Notes: generated by a model not told the origin, from the letters alone. A stretch of DNA of 64,000 nucleotides from Salinilacustrithrix sp003476595 (GCA_963972525.1 CAXAUZ010000001.1:434001-498000); one strand, 5' to 3'; counted from the first letter of the stretch, positions 54,201 through 63,990 are shown. A program made the numbers and translations.

Positions 54201-54637
54201 TGCGATCACCGGCGCTGGCCGCCGAGGTGCGGGGCCACCTCAGCGGCTCCATCGACGTGGTGCTGCGCCACCACGGACCGGACGGCACCGGCCGCTACGT
54301 CGTCATCGACCACAAGAGCAACTGGCTGGGCGTGGCCGGTGAGGAGCTGTCGGCCTGGCACTACCGGCCGAGCGCGCTGGCCGACGCGATGGTGCGGGCC
54401 CACTACCCGCTGCAGGCGCTGCTCTACAGCGTCGCCCTCCACCGCTACCTGCGCTGGCGGCTGCCCGACCACGACCCCGAGCGCGACCTCGGCGGCGTCC
54501 TCTACCTGTTCCTGCGGGGCATGACCGGCGCGGACGTGCCCCGCGTCGACGGCCAGCCGTGCGGCGTGTTCTCGTGGCGACCGCCGGCGGCGATGGTCGT
54601 GGCGCTGTCCGACGTCCTCGATCGGGGGCAGGCATGA
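51290..54637 (+). CDS. recB: exodeoxyribonuclease V subunit beta, RecB
   Basis: A 1115-aa RecB, helicase plus nuclease. Helicase motifs: ASAGTGKT (residues 7-14, Walker A), TIHGFCHQVL, IVDEFQDTD (motif II), GDPKQAIYAFRGAD (motif III), VWTVHRSKGLEYPVV (motif V) and AYVALTRARSQVVLW (motif VI). The C-terminal nuclease domain has GTLVHGVLEEVDF, GSIDVVLRHH and VVIDHKSNWLG, where the Asp and the D-x-K are the catalytic set. A His/Asp/Glu-rich linker with PEHD repeats (~residues 797-820) joins helicase and nuclease. Coupled to recC and recD by 4-bp overlaps. Confidence 0.95.
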   Translation: MITVLEASAGTGKTHRVTTEAVRAVAEGTPLEQMLLVTFTIAATSELRARTWDRLARTAAALHAHLQVTPVDTDDELVAELCDGDDDVVALRHRNLTDAMASFDGATITTIHGFCHQVLQSLGFAADVERDPTFVEDVRDMLDDVVADLLVRKLHKATGIRFPVDPARRIAEKAIVDPRARIVPAPDGSSDDLRSRFAVAVRDEMDRRKRAAGLLGYDDLLLRVEEALVEDPDGTVRDRLRRRYSLVIVDEFQDTDAVQWEILERAFGDPPTRLVLVGDPKQAIYAFRGADVHAYLAARRRAGEGHVRRLDRSWRADAGLLSGLDALFGDTALGHDEICYASTTAAPGREATRLSGLAKPAPVRVRLVGSDRPGLSLTPSTGVVQKDSAIAFVAEDLASDVVALLSRGATYDDPDDGERPLQCGDVAVLVGRNQDALTVRDALIRAGVPAVVNGTGSVFGTSAARAWLAVLEAVERPAATGTVRNAALTPLLGWTAADVDTADERAWDALHDRLHEWHRVLAEGNVAGLFEQLSARTDLPARLLRVEGGERMVTDLRHLASLLHAQAGLGGGAPSLLAWLRERMREADRDTAQDDRSRRLETDDAAVQVWTVHRSKGLEYPVVYVPFLWMPPPARAEDVLVFHDADSGERVIDVSEPKGPHAQERSEHVRRYLDEEAGGALRLAYVALTRARSQVVLWWVRGHDCHRSPLGRLLLGPELADQGSKLRDEHCRSAADLLAQRAGGAVAVEQSSGASGARLPGAEPDVPRLRTASFDRSIDRAWRRTSYSALTAAAHDAPDHDAPEHDTPEHDERGLEDEQMPEDLPAGGDRTDAATEARLRAVPSAFGDLGGGATFGTLVHGVLEEVDFAADDLPGQIRTGLAAQYLGSQQMDADTLVAGLVAAIETPLGPLVDDARLRDVRPADRLDELHFELPLVGGDDPIGHVTMRAIADVVSRHLPADDPVAGYGERLRSPALAAEVRGHLSGSIDVVLRHHGPDGTGRYVVIDHKSNWLGVAGEELSAWHYRPSALADAMVRAHYPLQALLYSVALHRYLRWRLPDHDPERDLGGVLYLFLRGMTGADVPRVDGQPCGVFSWRPPAAMVVALSDVLDRGQA

Positions 54638-56565
54638 CCGTGCTCCTCGGCCGCCGGGCCCACCGGGCGAGCGGGCTGCTCGGCGCGTTCGCCGAGGCCG
54701 GCGTGCTCGAGGCCGCCGACGTCCACGTCGCCCGGACGCTCGACCGGCTGTCGGGCGCCGCATCCGATGGCGATGCCGAGCTCACCATGCTCGCCATCGC
54801 CCTGACGGTGCGCGCCGTGCGCCACGGCAGCGTCATCACCGACCTGGCGAGCCTGGCCGGAACCGTCACCGTGGACGAGGTGCCTCTCGGCCCCGACGGC
54901 GAACCGGTGGTCGACGTGGCCGATCTGCCCTGGCCCGAACCCGTGCGATGGCTCGATGCCGTGCGCTCGTCCCCCCTCGTCGCCGACGGCGATGCGGCTG
55001 CCGCCGGCCGGCCGCTGCGCCTGGTCGGCACCACCCTCGCCCTCGATCGGTACTGGCGCCACGAGCGGCGCATCGTGGCCGACCTCACCACCCGGACGGC
55101 GACCGACCCGTCCGACGTCGACGAGGAGCTCCTCCGGGCCGGGCTCGGCCGCCTCTTCCCCGGTTCGCCGTCGGCCGGTCCCGACCTGCAGCGGGTCGCG
55201 GCCGCCGCGGCGGTGCTGCGGTCCTGCACCGTGATCGCCGGCGGGCCCGGCACCGGCAAGACCACCACCGTCGCTCGCATCCTCGCCCTGCTCCACGAGC
55301 AGGCCGCCGCCGAGGGCCGGCCGATGCGCGCGGCCCTCGCGGCCCCCACCGGCAAGGCCGCCGCCCGCCTGCAGGAGGCCGTGCAGGAGCAGGCCGCCCG
55401 GCTCGCCGCGGACGGTGCGGTCGAACCCGCGGTGGCCGATGCGGTCGCCGCCACCGAGGCCGCCACCCTGCACCGGCTGCTCGGCTGGAACCCGGGGAAC
55501 CGCAGCCGCTTCCGCCACGACCGGTCCAACCAGCTGCCCCACCAGGTCGTCGTGGTCGACGAGACGTCGATGGTGTCGCTGTCGATGATGGCGAGGCTGC
55601 TCGAGGCGGTCCGCCCGTCGGCCCGGCTCGTCCTGGTCGGCGACCCCCAGCAGCTGGCGTCGGTCGAGGCCGGCGCCGTGCTCGGCGACGTGGTCGGCCC
55701 CGCAGCCGAGCGCCTCCGGATGCGACCGGCCGCCCGGACCGAGCTGGAGGCGGTGAGCGGGCAGGTGGTCGATGCCGACGAGGACGACCGTCCGGTGTGC
55801 ATCGGCGACGGCATCATCGTGCTCCGCCACAACCACCGCTTCGCCGGCGGCATCCGGGACCTCGCAGCCGCGATCCAGACGGGTCGCGCCGACGACGTCG
55901 TCGACGTGCTCGGCCGCGAGACCCACGACGTGCACTGGCTCCCCGTCGACGTCGCCGAGGAGCCCGTGCCCGCCGTCCGCGACCTGGTGGTCGACCAGGC
56001 CGCGGAGGTCATCGAGGCCGCCACGCTCGGCCGGGCGGGCGACGCCCTGGCGGCGATGCGGGGTGTGCAGCTCCTCTGCGCCCACCGCCGCGGCCCCTAC
56101 GGGGTGGCGACGTGGCGGCGCGAGATCGAGCGCCGCCTGGCCGAAACCGTGCCGGGCTTCGCCTGGCAGGGCTGGTTCGCCGGCCGCCCCCTGCTGATCA
56201 CCGAGAACGACCGCCAGCTCGGGCTCTACAACGGTGACACCGGCGTGGTGGTGGACGTCGCCGGCGACCTGCGCTGCGCGTTCGAGCGCCGTGGGGAGGT
56301 CGTGCACGTGTCGCCGAGCCGGCTCGCCGCGGTGGAGACGCTCTACGCCATGACCATCCACAAGAGCCAGGGCAGCCAGTTCGGCGAGGTCATCGTCGTC
56401 CTGCCCGACGAGTCGTCGCCCATCCTGACCCGCGAGCTGCTCTACACGGCCGTGACGCGTGCCGAGCGCGGCGTCACGGTCGTCGGGACCGAAGCCTCGG
56501 TGCGGGCTGCCGTCTCGCGCCCGGTCGCCCGGGCCTCCGGGCTCCGGGACCGCCTCTGGGGTTAA
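54634..56565 (+). CDS. recD: exodeoxyribonuclease V subunit alpha, RecD
   Basis: A 643-aa RecD, the fast 5'-3' helicase of RecBCD. Motifs: GGPGTGKTTT (Walker A, about residues 206-215), APTGKAAARLQEA, VVVDETSMVSLSMMARLLEA (motif II), LVGDPQQLASVEAGAVLGD (motif III), RHNHRFAGGIRDLAAAI, MTIHKSQGSQFGEVIVVLP and LLYTAVTRAERGVTVVG. The gene order recC-recB-recD with 4-bp overlaps makes a complete enzyme. Its TAA stop shares bases with the ispG stop on the opposite strand. Confidence 0.95.
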   Translation: MTVLLGRRAHRASGLLGAFAEAGVLEAADVHVARTLDRLSGAASDGDAELTMLAIALTVRAVRHGSVITDLASLAGTVTVDEVPLGPDGEPVVDVADLPWPEPVRWLDAVRSSPLVADGDAAAAGRPLRLVGTTLALDRYWRHERRIVADLTTRTATDPSDVDEELLRAGLGRLFPGSPSAGPDLQRVAAAAAVLRSCTVIAGGPGTGKTTTVARILALLHEQAAAEGRPMRAALAAPTGKAAARLQEAVQEQAARLAADGAVEPAVADAVAATEAATLHRLLGWNPGNRSRFRHDRSNQLPHQVVVVDETSMVSLSMMARLLEAVRPSARLVLVGDPQQLASVEAGAVLGDVVGPAAERLRMRPAARTELEAVSGQVVDADEDDRPVCIGDGIIVLRHNHRFAGGIRDLAAAIQTGRADDVVDVLGRETHDVHWLPVDVAEEPVPAVRDLVVDQAAEVIEAATLGRAGDALAAMRGVQLLCAHRRGPYGVATWRREIERRLAETVPGFAWQGWFAGRPLLITENDRQLGLYNGDTGVVVDVAGDLRCAFERRGEVVHVSPSRLAAVETLYAMTIHKSQGSQFGEVIVVLPDESSPILTRELLYTAVTRAERGVTVVGTEASVRAAVSRPVARASGLRDRLWG

Positions 56566-57791
56566 CCCCGTCCCTTGCGGATCAGCTCGACGACCTGCTC
56601 GGAGGCGTTGGCATCGTCGCCCTGCTCCTCCAGCAGCATCGCGCGGTCGGCCTCGGCGGCCTCCTTGGCCGCGGTGAGGTCGGCCTTCTCCATCGCCTTG
56701 TCGACGCCGTGCTCGTGGATGAACTCGGCCCACTCGACCAGCGCGCCGACCATCTCGTCCTCGGGGACGACGGCGACGTTGGTGCCGCGCACGAACAGGT
56801 GGCCACGCTTGTTTCCGGCGGCGATGCCGATGTCGGCGTCGCGGGCCTCGCCGGGCCCGTTCACGACGCAGCCCATGACCGCGACCTGCAGGGGGATCTC
56901 CCGCTCGCCGAAGGCGGCCATGGCCTGCTCGGCGACCGCGATGACGTCGATCTCGGCCCGACCGCAGCTGGGGCAGGCGATGAGGTCGACGTTCTTGCGC
57001 TCGCGGAGCCCGAGGGACTCGAGCAGCTGGCGGCCGGCCTTGGCCTCCTGCACCGGGTCGGCGGTGAGCGAGTAGCGGATGGTGTCGCCGATGCCCTCGG
57101 CGAGCAGCGTGGCGATGCCGGCGGTGGCCTTGATGAGGCCGTTGGGGGGCGGGCCGGCCTCGGTGACCCCGAGGTGGAGCGGGAAGTCGACCTCGTCGGC
57201 CAGCATCCGGTACGCCTCGATCATCAGCGGCACCGAGGACGCCTTCACCGAGATCTTGATGTCCTCGAAGCCGACCTCCTCGAAGTAGCCGATCTCGATC
57301 TTGGCCGACTCGACCATGGCCTCGGGCGTGACCTTGCCCCCGTACTTCTCGTACAGGGCGGGGTCGAGGCTGCCGCCGTTCACGCCGATGCGGATCGGCA
57401 CACCACGGTCCTTGGCCTCCATGGCCACGGCCTTGATGTGCTCGGGCTTGCGGATGTTGCCCGGGTTGAGGCGCAGGCAGTGCACGCCCGCCTCGAGGGC
57501 CTCGAGGGCCCGCTTGTACTGGTGGTGGATGTCGGCCACGATCGGCACCGGCGAGCGGGGGATGATCCGGGCCAGGCCCTCGGCGGCCTCGGGCTCGTTG
57601 CACGTGCAGCGCACGATGTCGCAGCCCGCCGCGGCCAGCGCGTAGATCTGCTGGAGGGTGGCGTCGACGTCGGCGGTCTTGGTCACCGTCATCGACTGCA
57701 CGCTGATGGGCGCACCGCCGCCGACGGCGACGTCGCCGACCTGGATCTGGCGGGTGGTGCGCCGGGGGAAGCTGGATTCGCCGATGTCCAT
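56562..57791 (-). CDS. ispG: 4-hydroxy-3-methylbut-2-enyl diphosphate synthase (GcpE)
   Basis: A 409-aa IspG, the penultimate enzyme of the MEP isoprenoid pathway. Visible are PISVQSMTVTKTADVDATLQ near the N-terminus, the TIM-barrel stretch HCLRLNPGNI and RIGVNGGSLD, and the iron-sulfur Cys set in ACPSCGR and MGCVVNGPGE. Length is normal for the bacterial two-domain form. dxr of the same pathway lies two genes upstream. The ATG overlaps the rseP stop by one base. Stop codons of ispG and recD overlap in GTTAAC. Confidence 0.96.
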   Translation of the reverse strand: MDIGESSFPRRTTRQIQVGDVAVGGGAPISVQSMTVTKTADVDATLQQIYALAAAGCDIVRCTCNEPEAAEGLARIIPRSPVPIVADIHHQYKRALEALEAGVHCLRLNPGNIRKPEHIKAVAMEAKDRGVPIRIGVNGGSLDPALYEKYGGKVTPEAMVESAKIEIGYFEEVGFEDIKISVKASSVPLMIEAYRMLADEVDFPLHLGVTEAGPPPNGLIKATAGIATLLAEGIGDTIRYSLTADPVQEAKAGRQLLESLGLRERKNVDLIACPSCGRAEIDVIAVAEQAMAAFGEREIPLQVAVMGCVVNGPGEARDADIGIAAGNKRGHLFVRGTNVAVVPEDEMVGALVEWAEFIHEHGVDKAMEKADLTAAKEAAEADRAMLLEEQGDDANASEQVVELIRKGRG

Positions 57792-59119
57792 CAGAGCCGG
57801 ACCGGGTCGGTGATGTCCATGTAGATGGTGGTGACGCCGAGCAGCACCAGCAGGGCGAAGACGGCGTAGACCACGGGCAGCAGCTTCACCATGTCGACGT
57901 GGTAGCGGCCCTTGCCGGGTCGGAACAGCTCTCGCACCCGCTCGTAGGTGGCCACCACGACGTGGCCGCCGTCGAGGGGAAGCACCGGCAGCAGGTTGAA
58001 GATGCCGATGGTGATGTTGATGCCGACGAAGAACAGCAGGAAGCCGAGCAGCCCGTTCTCGGTGAGGTCGGCGCCGATGCCCACCGCGCCCACGATCGAG
58101 ATGATGCGGTTCTCGTCGGGGGCATCAGACGTGGTCGACTGCCCGCCGCCGGATGCCGGCTGGGGCGAGTCGACCGCGGCCGGTTCGCTGCCGCTGCTCA
58201 CGACGCTGTCCCAGAAGTCGGTCGGGCTGAACGAGCCGATGAAGCCGAGCGTGGCGCCGGTCTGGTCCCAGAAGTCGCTGACCGACGCGCCCACGGCACG
58301 GACCGGGCCGACCGTGGTGGTGACGAGGTCGCGGCGGATGCCGAGCAGGCCCCGGGCGGGGTCGCTCGGCGCGATGCCGATCTCGACGGGCACGTCGAGC
58401 ACCTCGCCGTCGCGGAGGACCGACAACGTGACGTCCTCGCCCGGCCGCTCGGCGATGTCCTCGGCGAAGGTGGTGAAGGTCTCGTAGCGGCGGCCGTCGA
58501 CCTCGAGGACGCGGTCCTCGGCCTGCAGGCCGGCGTCGGCGGCGGCGCTGCCGGGCACGACCTCGCCGACCTCCCACTCCTTGTCCTCGGTGAGGCTGCC
58601 GCCGGGGACCCCGACGAAGGAGTACAGGACGAACAGGAGCAGCAGCGCCTGCAGGAAGTGCATGGTGGAGCCGGCGACGGCGACGGCCATGCGCCGCGGG
58701 TAGCTGGCCTGGCGGTAGGTCTTGCCCTCGTCCGCGGGATCGACCTCGTCGAGGTTGTTCATCCCGATGACCTTCACGTAGGCGCCGGCCGGGATGACCT
58801 TGAGGCCGTACTCGGTCTCGCCCCGCTGGAACGACCAGATCTTGGGGCCGAAGCCGATGAAGAACTCGGTGACCTTCATCCCGCCCCACTTGGCGGCGAA
58901 GTAGTGGCCGAGCTCGTGGAGGAAGATCATGACCACGACGCCGAAGACCACCACGAGGGGAGCCCACCCGCCGGCGAGACCGAGCCAGGCGACGAGGCCG
59001 GCGAGGATCGCGAGGCGGACCGGGCTGGTGCTGCGCTCCTCCTCCTGCTGGCGCCCGGGCGGGGGCGGCGGCGTCGGCGGTTGCGTGGGCTGCGACGGGG
59101 GGTGCTGGAGGCTGGTCAC
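57791..59119 (-). CDS. rseP: site-2 protease, RseP-like (M50 zinc metalloprotease)
   Basis: A 442-aa membrane protease. A Pro-rich cytoplasmic start (residues ~1-32) precedes membrane helices. The zinc motif HELGH lies at 68-72 in the helix VVVMIFLHELGHYFAAKWGG, with the FFIGFGPKIWSF segment after it. A PDZ domain around 185-250 contains PGSAAADAGLQAEDRVLEVD. A C-terminal helix holds NLLPVLPLDGGHVV with the second active-site motif (LDG). RseP/Rip1 proteases cut membrane-bound anti-sigma factors and signal-peptide remnants. The GTG start abuts the dxr stop; dxr-rseP-ispG is a conserved order. Confidence 0.94.
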   Translation of the reverse strand: MTSLQHPPSQPTQPPTPPPPPGRQQEEERSTSPVRLAILAGLVAWLGLAGGWAPLVVVFGVVVMIFLHELGHYFAAKWGGMKVTEFFIGFGPKIWSFQRGETEYGLKVIPAGAYVKVIGMNNLDEVDPADEGKTYRQASYPRRMAVAVAGSTMHFLQALLLLFVLYSFVGVPGGSLTEDKEWEVGEVVPGSAAADAGLQAEDRVLEVDGRRYETFTTFAEDIAERPGEDVTLSVLRDGEVLDVPVEIGIAPSDPARGLLGIRRDLVTTTVGPVRAVGASVSDFWDQTGATLGFIGSFSPTDFWDSVVSSGSEPAAVDSPQPASGGGQSTTSDAPDENRIISIVGAVGIGADLTENGLLGFLLFFVGINITIGIFNLLPVLPLDGGHVVVATYERVRELFRPGKGRYHVDMVKLLPVVYAVFALLVLLGVTTIYMDITDPVRL

Positions 59120-60286
59120 TCAGGCGTTCCTCTGCTCGACGAGGCGAGTCGCCAGCCGACGGGCGTCGGCATCGGCACCGAGGACGTCGTCGAGGGTGCT
59201 GGCGGTTCCTCCATTGTGCCGGTCCAGGACGGCGGAGAGAACGTCAGGGATGTCGATCCAGCGGATCCGGCCGGCCAGGAACGCCTCCACGGCGACCTCG
59301 TTGGCGGCGTTCAGCGTCGCCGGCGCCAACCCGCCGGCCCGGCCGGCCCGGTACGCCAGGTCGAGGCACGGGAACGCCTCGCGGTCGGGCGCCTCGAAGT
59401 CGAGCCGGGCGAGGCTGCGCCAGTCGATCGGCCCGAACGGCGTGGCGATGCGATCCGGGTGGGCCAGGGCGTACCCGATGGGCAGCCGCATGTCGGGCAT
59501 CGACAGCTGGGCGATGGTGGCGCCGTCGCTGTAGGTGACCATCGAGTGGATGATCGACTGCGGGTGCACGACGACGTCGATGTCGTCGAAGCCGACGCCG
59601 TAGTCCTCGGCGAACAGCTCGTGGGCCTCGATGACCTCCAGGCCCTTGTTCATGAGCGTGGAGGAGTCGACCGTGATCTTGGGGCCCATGCTCCAGGTCG
59701 GGTGGTCGAGCGCGTCGTCGACGGTGACCTCGGCCAGGTCGGCCCGGCTGCGACCCCGGAACGGCCCGCCCGATGCGGTGAGCACGATCTCGTGGACCCG
59801 GCGCCCGCCGTCGCTGCCCCGCAGGCACATGTGCACGGCGCAGTGCTCGGAGTCCACCGGCACCAGGTCGGCGCCCGGGGTGCGGCGGGCGTCGCGCACG
59901 ACCGGCCCGGCCGCGATGAGGGATTCCTTGTTGGCCAGCGCCAGGCGCTTGCCGGCGTGGAGCGCGCCGAGGGTGACCGGGAGCCCGGCGAAGCCGACCA
60001 CGCCGTTCACGCACACGTCGGCCACGCCGCTGATGGCGGCCAGGGCGTCGGGGCCGGCCACGACCTCGGTGCCGGCCGGCACGCCGGCCTCGACCTCCGC
60101 GGCCCGGGACGCGTCGGCGATGGCCACGACCTGCGGGCGCACGGCGATCGCCTGCTCGATGAGGGCGTCGACCGAGGACCCGGCGCCGAGGGCGACGACC
60201 TCGAACCGGTCGGGTTCGGCCGCGACGACCTCGAGGGTCTGGGTTCCGATCGACCCGGTGGAACCGGCGATCGAGATGGTGGTCAC
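59120..60286 (-). CDS. dxr: 1-deoxy-D-xylulose-5-phosphate reductoisomerase
   Basis: A 388-aa DXR, which makes 2-C-methylerythritol 4-phosphate. The NADPH-binding ISIAGSTGSIGTQTLEVV lies at the start. Substrate and metal-site segments are ALANKESLIAAG, PVDSEHCAVHMCLRG (Asp and Glu ligands), VLTASGGPFRG, TWSMGPKITVDSSTLMNKGL and EVIEAHELF. Length is standard. With ispG it shows that the organism uses the MEP pathway. It begins 12 bp after cdsA. Confidence 0.96.
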   Translation of the reverse strand: MTTISIAGSTGSIGTQTLEVVAAEPDRFEVVALGAGSSVDALIEQAIAVRPQVVAIADASRAAEVEAGVPAGTEVVAGPDALAAISGVADVCVNGVVGFAGLPVTLGALHAGKRLALANKESLIAAGPVVRDARRTPGADLVPVDSEHCAVHMCLRGSDGGRRVHEIVLTASGGPFRGRSRADLAEVTVDDALDHPTWSMGPKITVDSSTLMNKGLEVIEAHELFAEDYGVGFDDIDVVVHPQSIIHSMVTYSDGATIAQLSMPDMRLPIGYALAHPDRIATPFGPIDWRSLARLDFEAPDREAFPCLDLAYRAGRAGGLAPATLNAANEVAVEAFLAGRIRWIDIPDVLSAVLDRHNGGTASTLDDVLGADADARRLATRLVEQRNA

Positions 60287-60298
60287 GGCGCGATCAGA

Positions 60299-61864
60299 TC
60301 ACAGGAAGAAGTCGGACACCTTGGCCACGTAGTACACAGCCGGGAGCACGAAGAGCAGCCCGTCGAAGCGATCGAGCAGGCCGCCGTGGCCGGGCAGGAC
60401 CGCGCCCATGTCCTTGATGCCGAGGTCGCGCTTGATCATCGACTGGCACAGGTCGCCGAGCGGGGCGGCGACGGCCACGGCCACGCCGAGCATGAGGCCC
60501 TGGCCGAGGGAGCCGAAGGGCTGGGTGAGGAGCCCGTAGATGACGCTGACGGTGATGGCGGCGATGCAGCCCCCGAGCAGGCCCTCGACGGTCTTGTTCG
60601 GGCTCGCCGAGGACAGCGAGGACCGGCCGGCGCTGCGACCCACGAAGTACCCGCCGATGTCGTAGGCGATGGTGCCGAGGATGGCGCCGAAGAGGATGCC
60701 CTTGCCGGCGTCGCCGATGCCCTCGCCCCCCTGCACGCCGAGGAGCGCGGTGCCGTAGGAGCCGAACATGCCGACCCAGGCGACGCCGAGCAGCGTGACG
60801 CCGATGTTGAGGGTGGCCTGGCCCTCCCCCGCGCCGAACAGGAACCAGAGCATGGAGAAGGCGAGCACGAGGACGAGCACGACCGGGATGGCGGCCTCGC
60901 CCCGGTGGTAGGTGCCGATGGCCATGCCGGCGGTGGCCACGATGCCGAGCAGCGCGGCGGGCTGGTAGCCCACCTCGCGCAGCTTCGCGAACAGCTCGGC
61001 GACGGCGAAGGTGACCACGCCGACCACGAGCAGCGCGGCCGTGGCCGGGCCGAGGAAGAACAGCACGGCGGCCACCGCGAGGAAGCCGACGCCGACGATG
61101 GCGGCCTGCCCGATGTCGCGGTCGCCGCCGACACCGGAGCGGGCCGGGCGGGGGGTGGCGGGGTTGCCGGGGGTCACCCGGCCGCCGCCGACGACGATCT
61201 TGCGGGGGCCGGTGGACAGCGCGGGGTTCTCCCCGCTCGGGGAGGCCTCCACGTACCCGGCGTCGCCGAAGCCGGCCTCGTCGTAGTCGACCGGCGCGTA
61301 GCCGTCGTCGTCGTAGAGGGCGTCGGCCTGGGCCGCGACCCCGGGGTCGTCGGCGAACACCGACCGGCCGGCGGGCGGGCCGTCGAGGTCGTCGAAGGTG
61401 AAGAAGTCGTCGGGATCGGGGCGGTCGGTGTCGAGGGCGCCGACGCGGGTGTCGTCGCCGCCGAAGGTGCGCAGGTCCTCGTCGTCGCTCCACTCGTCGC
61501 CCTCGTCGCGCCAGCGCGGGGCGGCGGAGAAGCCGGACCAGTCCTCGTCGCCGGACTCGTCGTCGAAGATCGTGCCGCCGACGGCGGACTGCTGGCCGGT
61601 GGGCGGCTCGGTCCAGTGGGGCAGCTCCGCCGACGGCTCGTCGGCGGCGGTGGACGACAACGGGAACCGCAGCACGGGCTCGGGGGCGTCGGGGGGCGGC
61701 GGGCCGGGCCGGTCGCCCGGTCGGGGCTCCTCCGGGGCGCGCCGGTGGGCGACGTCGTCGCGTTCGAGCGCCTCGGCGGCCTCTTCGGCCCCGATGATGC
61801 GCACGCCCTCCGGATCGGCCGGCCGGTCCCGACCGCTGTCGGGCTGGTTCTCGTCGTCATTCAT
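60299..61864 (-). CDS. cdsA: phosphatidate cytidylyltransferase with long acidic N-terminus
   Basis: 521 aa. The C-terminal ~290 residues are a CdsA enzyme with about eight membrane helices and the family signature SMIKRDLGIKDMGAVLPGHG followed by LLDRFDGLLF near the C-terminus. It makes CDP-diacylglycerol from phosphatidate and CTP. Residues 1-~230 are cytoplasmic, very rich in Asp/Glu/Pro/Gly and without visible domain, so about twice the normal length overall. The ATG at 61864 lies 16 bp after the frr stop. The position between frr and dxr is the usual one. Confidence 0.93.
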   Translation of the reverse strand: MNDDENQPDSGRDRPADPEGVRIIGAEEAAEALERDDVAHRRAPEEPRPGDRPGPPPPDAPEPVLRFPLSSTAADEPSAELPHWTEPPTGQQSAVGGTIFDDESGDEDWSGFSAAPRWRDEGDEWSDDEDLRTFGGDDTRVGALDTDRPDPDDFFTFDDLDGPPAGRSVFADDPGVAAQADALYDDDGYAPVDYDEAGFGDAGYVEASPSGENPALSTGPRKIVVGGGRVTPGNPATPRPARSGVGGDRDIGQAAIVGVGFLAVAAVLFFLGPATAALLVVGVVTFAVAELFAKLREVGYQPAALLGIVATAGMAIGTYHRGEAAIPVVLVLVLAFSMLWFLFGAGEGQATLNIGVTLLGVAWVGMFGSYGTALLGVQGGEGIGDAGKGILFGAILGTIAYDIGGYFVGRSAGRSSLSSASPNKTVEGLLGGCIAAITVSVIYGLLTQPFGSLGQGLMLGVAVAVAAPLGDLCQSMIKRDLGIKDMGAVLPGHGGLLDRFDGLLFVLPAVYYVAKVSDFFL

Positions 61865-61880
61865 GGGCGTTGGCCTCCCG

Positions 61881-62446
61881 TCAGACCTCGAGGAGCTCCT
61901 GCTCCTTCTGGTCGAGCGCCTTGTCGATCTCGGCCTCCCGAGCATGGGTGACCTTGTCGAGCTCCTTCTCGGCCCGGACCAGGTCGTCCTCGGAGAGGTC
62001 GCCGTCCTTCTGGAGGGACTCGAGCTCCTGGCGAGCGGACCGGCGGGCGTTGCGGATCTGCACGCGACCGTCCTCGGCCTTCTGCTTCACGACCCGGACG
62101 TAGTCCCGGCGCCGCTCCTCGGTGAGCTGGGGGAAGTTCAGCCGGATGTTCACCCCGTCGCTGGACGGGTTGAGCCCGAGGTCGGACTGCTGGATGGCCT
62201 TCTCGATGCCCGGGATGGAGTCCTTGTCGAAGGGCGTGATCACGAGGGTGCGCGCCTCGGGCACGGCGAAGCCGGCCAGCTGCTGCAGAGGCACGTCGGT
62301 GCCGTAGTACTCGACCTGCAGCTTCTCCACGAAGGCCGGGGATGCCCGACCCGTGCGAACCGCGGAGAACTCCTCCCGGGTGCGCGAGACCGCAGCAGCC
62401 ATCTTGGTCGCGGCGTCGTCGAAGATCATCGACACGAGGTCGTCGT

Positions 62447-62450
<4 letters not shown>
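61881..62450 (-). CDS. frr: ribosome recycling factor
   Basis: A 189-aa RRF, which with EF-G splits post-termination ribosomes. Typical stretches: FSAVRTGRASPAFVEKLQVE, YYGTDVPLQQLAGFAVPEAR, DLGLNPSSDGVNIRLNFPQL, TEERRRDYVRVVKQKAEDGR and VQIRNARRSARQELESLQKD. The GTG at 62450 overlaps the pyrH stop as GTGA and gives VNDDLVSMIFDD; the ATG at 62429 is a shorter alternative. Coupled to pyrH as is usual. Confidence 0.95.
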
Positions 62451-63195
<745 letters not shown>

Positions 63196-63199
<4 letters not shown>

Positions 63200-63990
63200 C
63201 CCCCGACGACGACCTGCTCGAAGCGCACGAGGGAGGCATCGCCGAGCAGCTGCTCGATGGTCTGCTTCTCGTCGCGCACGAACTTCTGCTCGAGGAGCAC
63301 CTGGTCGCGGAACCACCCGTCGAGGCGACCCTCGACGATCTTGGGCAGCGCCTGCTCGGGCTTGCCCTCCTTGCGGGTGATGTCCTCGAGGGTGGAGCGC
63401 TCGTCGTCGATCGCGGCCTGGGGCACCTCGTCGCGGCGCAGGTAGGCCGGCTTGGTGAAGGCGATGTGGATCGAGATGTCGTGGGCCAGCTCGGCATCGC
63501 CGCCGTCGAGCACGGTGACGACGCCGTTGACGCCGCGCCCGTCCTGGACGTGGACGTAGGTGTCGATGACCTGGCCTGCGCCCTTCTCGACGTGGGTGAC
63601 GGTGCCGAGGTCGATGTTCTCCTTCAGCGTCACCTTGAGGTCGTCGATGCGGGCGGTGAACTGCTCGACCGCGCCCGGCCCCTCGGCGGCCACCGCGCTG
63701 GCGATGTCCTGGGTGAGGGCGACGAAGTCGTCGGACTTGGCGGAGAAGTCGGTCTCGGACTTCAGCTGCACGATGGCCGCGGCGGTGTCGGTCTCGGCCA
63801 CGGCCACCGCGCCTTCCACGTTCTCGCGGTCGGTGCGGGTGGCGGCCTTGGCCAGGCCCTTCTCGCGCAGCTTCTTGGCCGCCGCGTCGAAGTCGCCCCC
63901 GGCGTCGACGAGCGCCTTCTTGGCGTCCATCATGCCGGCGCCGGTTGCCTGGCGCAGGGCCTGGACGTCCTTGGCGGTGAACTCAGCCAT
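63196..63990 (-). CDS. tsf: translation elongation factor Ts
   Basis: A 264-aa EF-Ts, the nucleotide exchange factor for EF-Tu. The N-terminal UBA-like part has TAKDVQALRQATGAGMMDAK and KALVDAGGDFDAAAKKLREK; the core has LKSETDFSAKSDDFVALTQD (the TDF motif) and ISIHIAFTKPAYLRRDEVP. It is shorter than E. coli EF-Ts (283 aa) but within actinobacterial range. The ATG at 63990 is 10 bp from the window edge; rpsB would normally precede it. Its TGA overlaps the proposed CTG start of pyrH. Confidence 0.96.

Noticed and set aside
57899..61951. 1350-codon open frame opposite ispG end, rseP, dxr and cdsA
   Set aside because: Runs across four well-supported genes on the other strand; no recognisable protein features.
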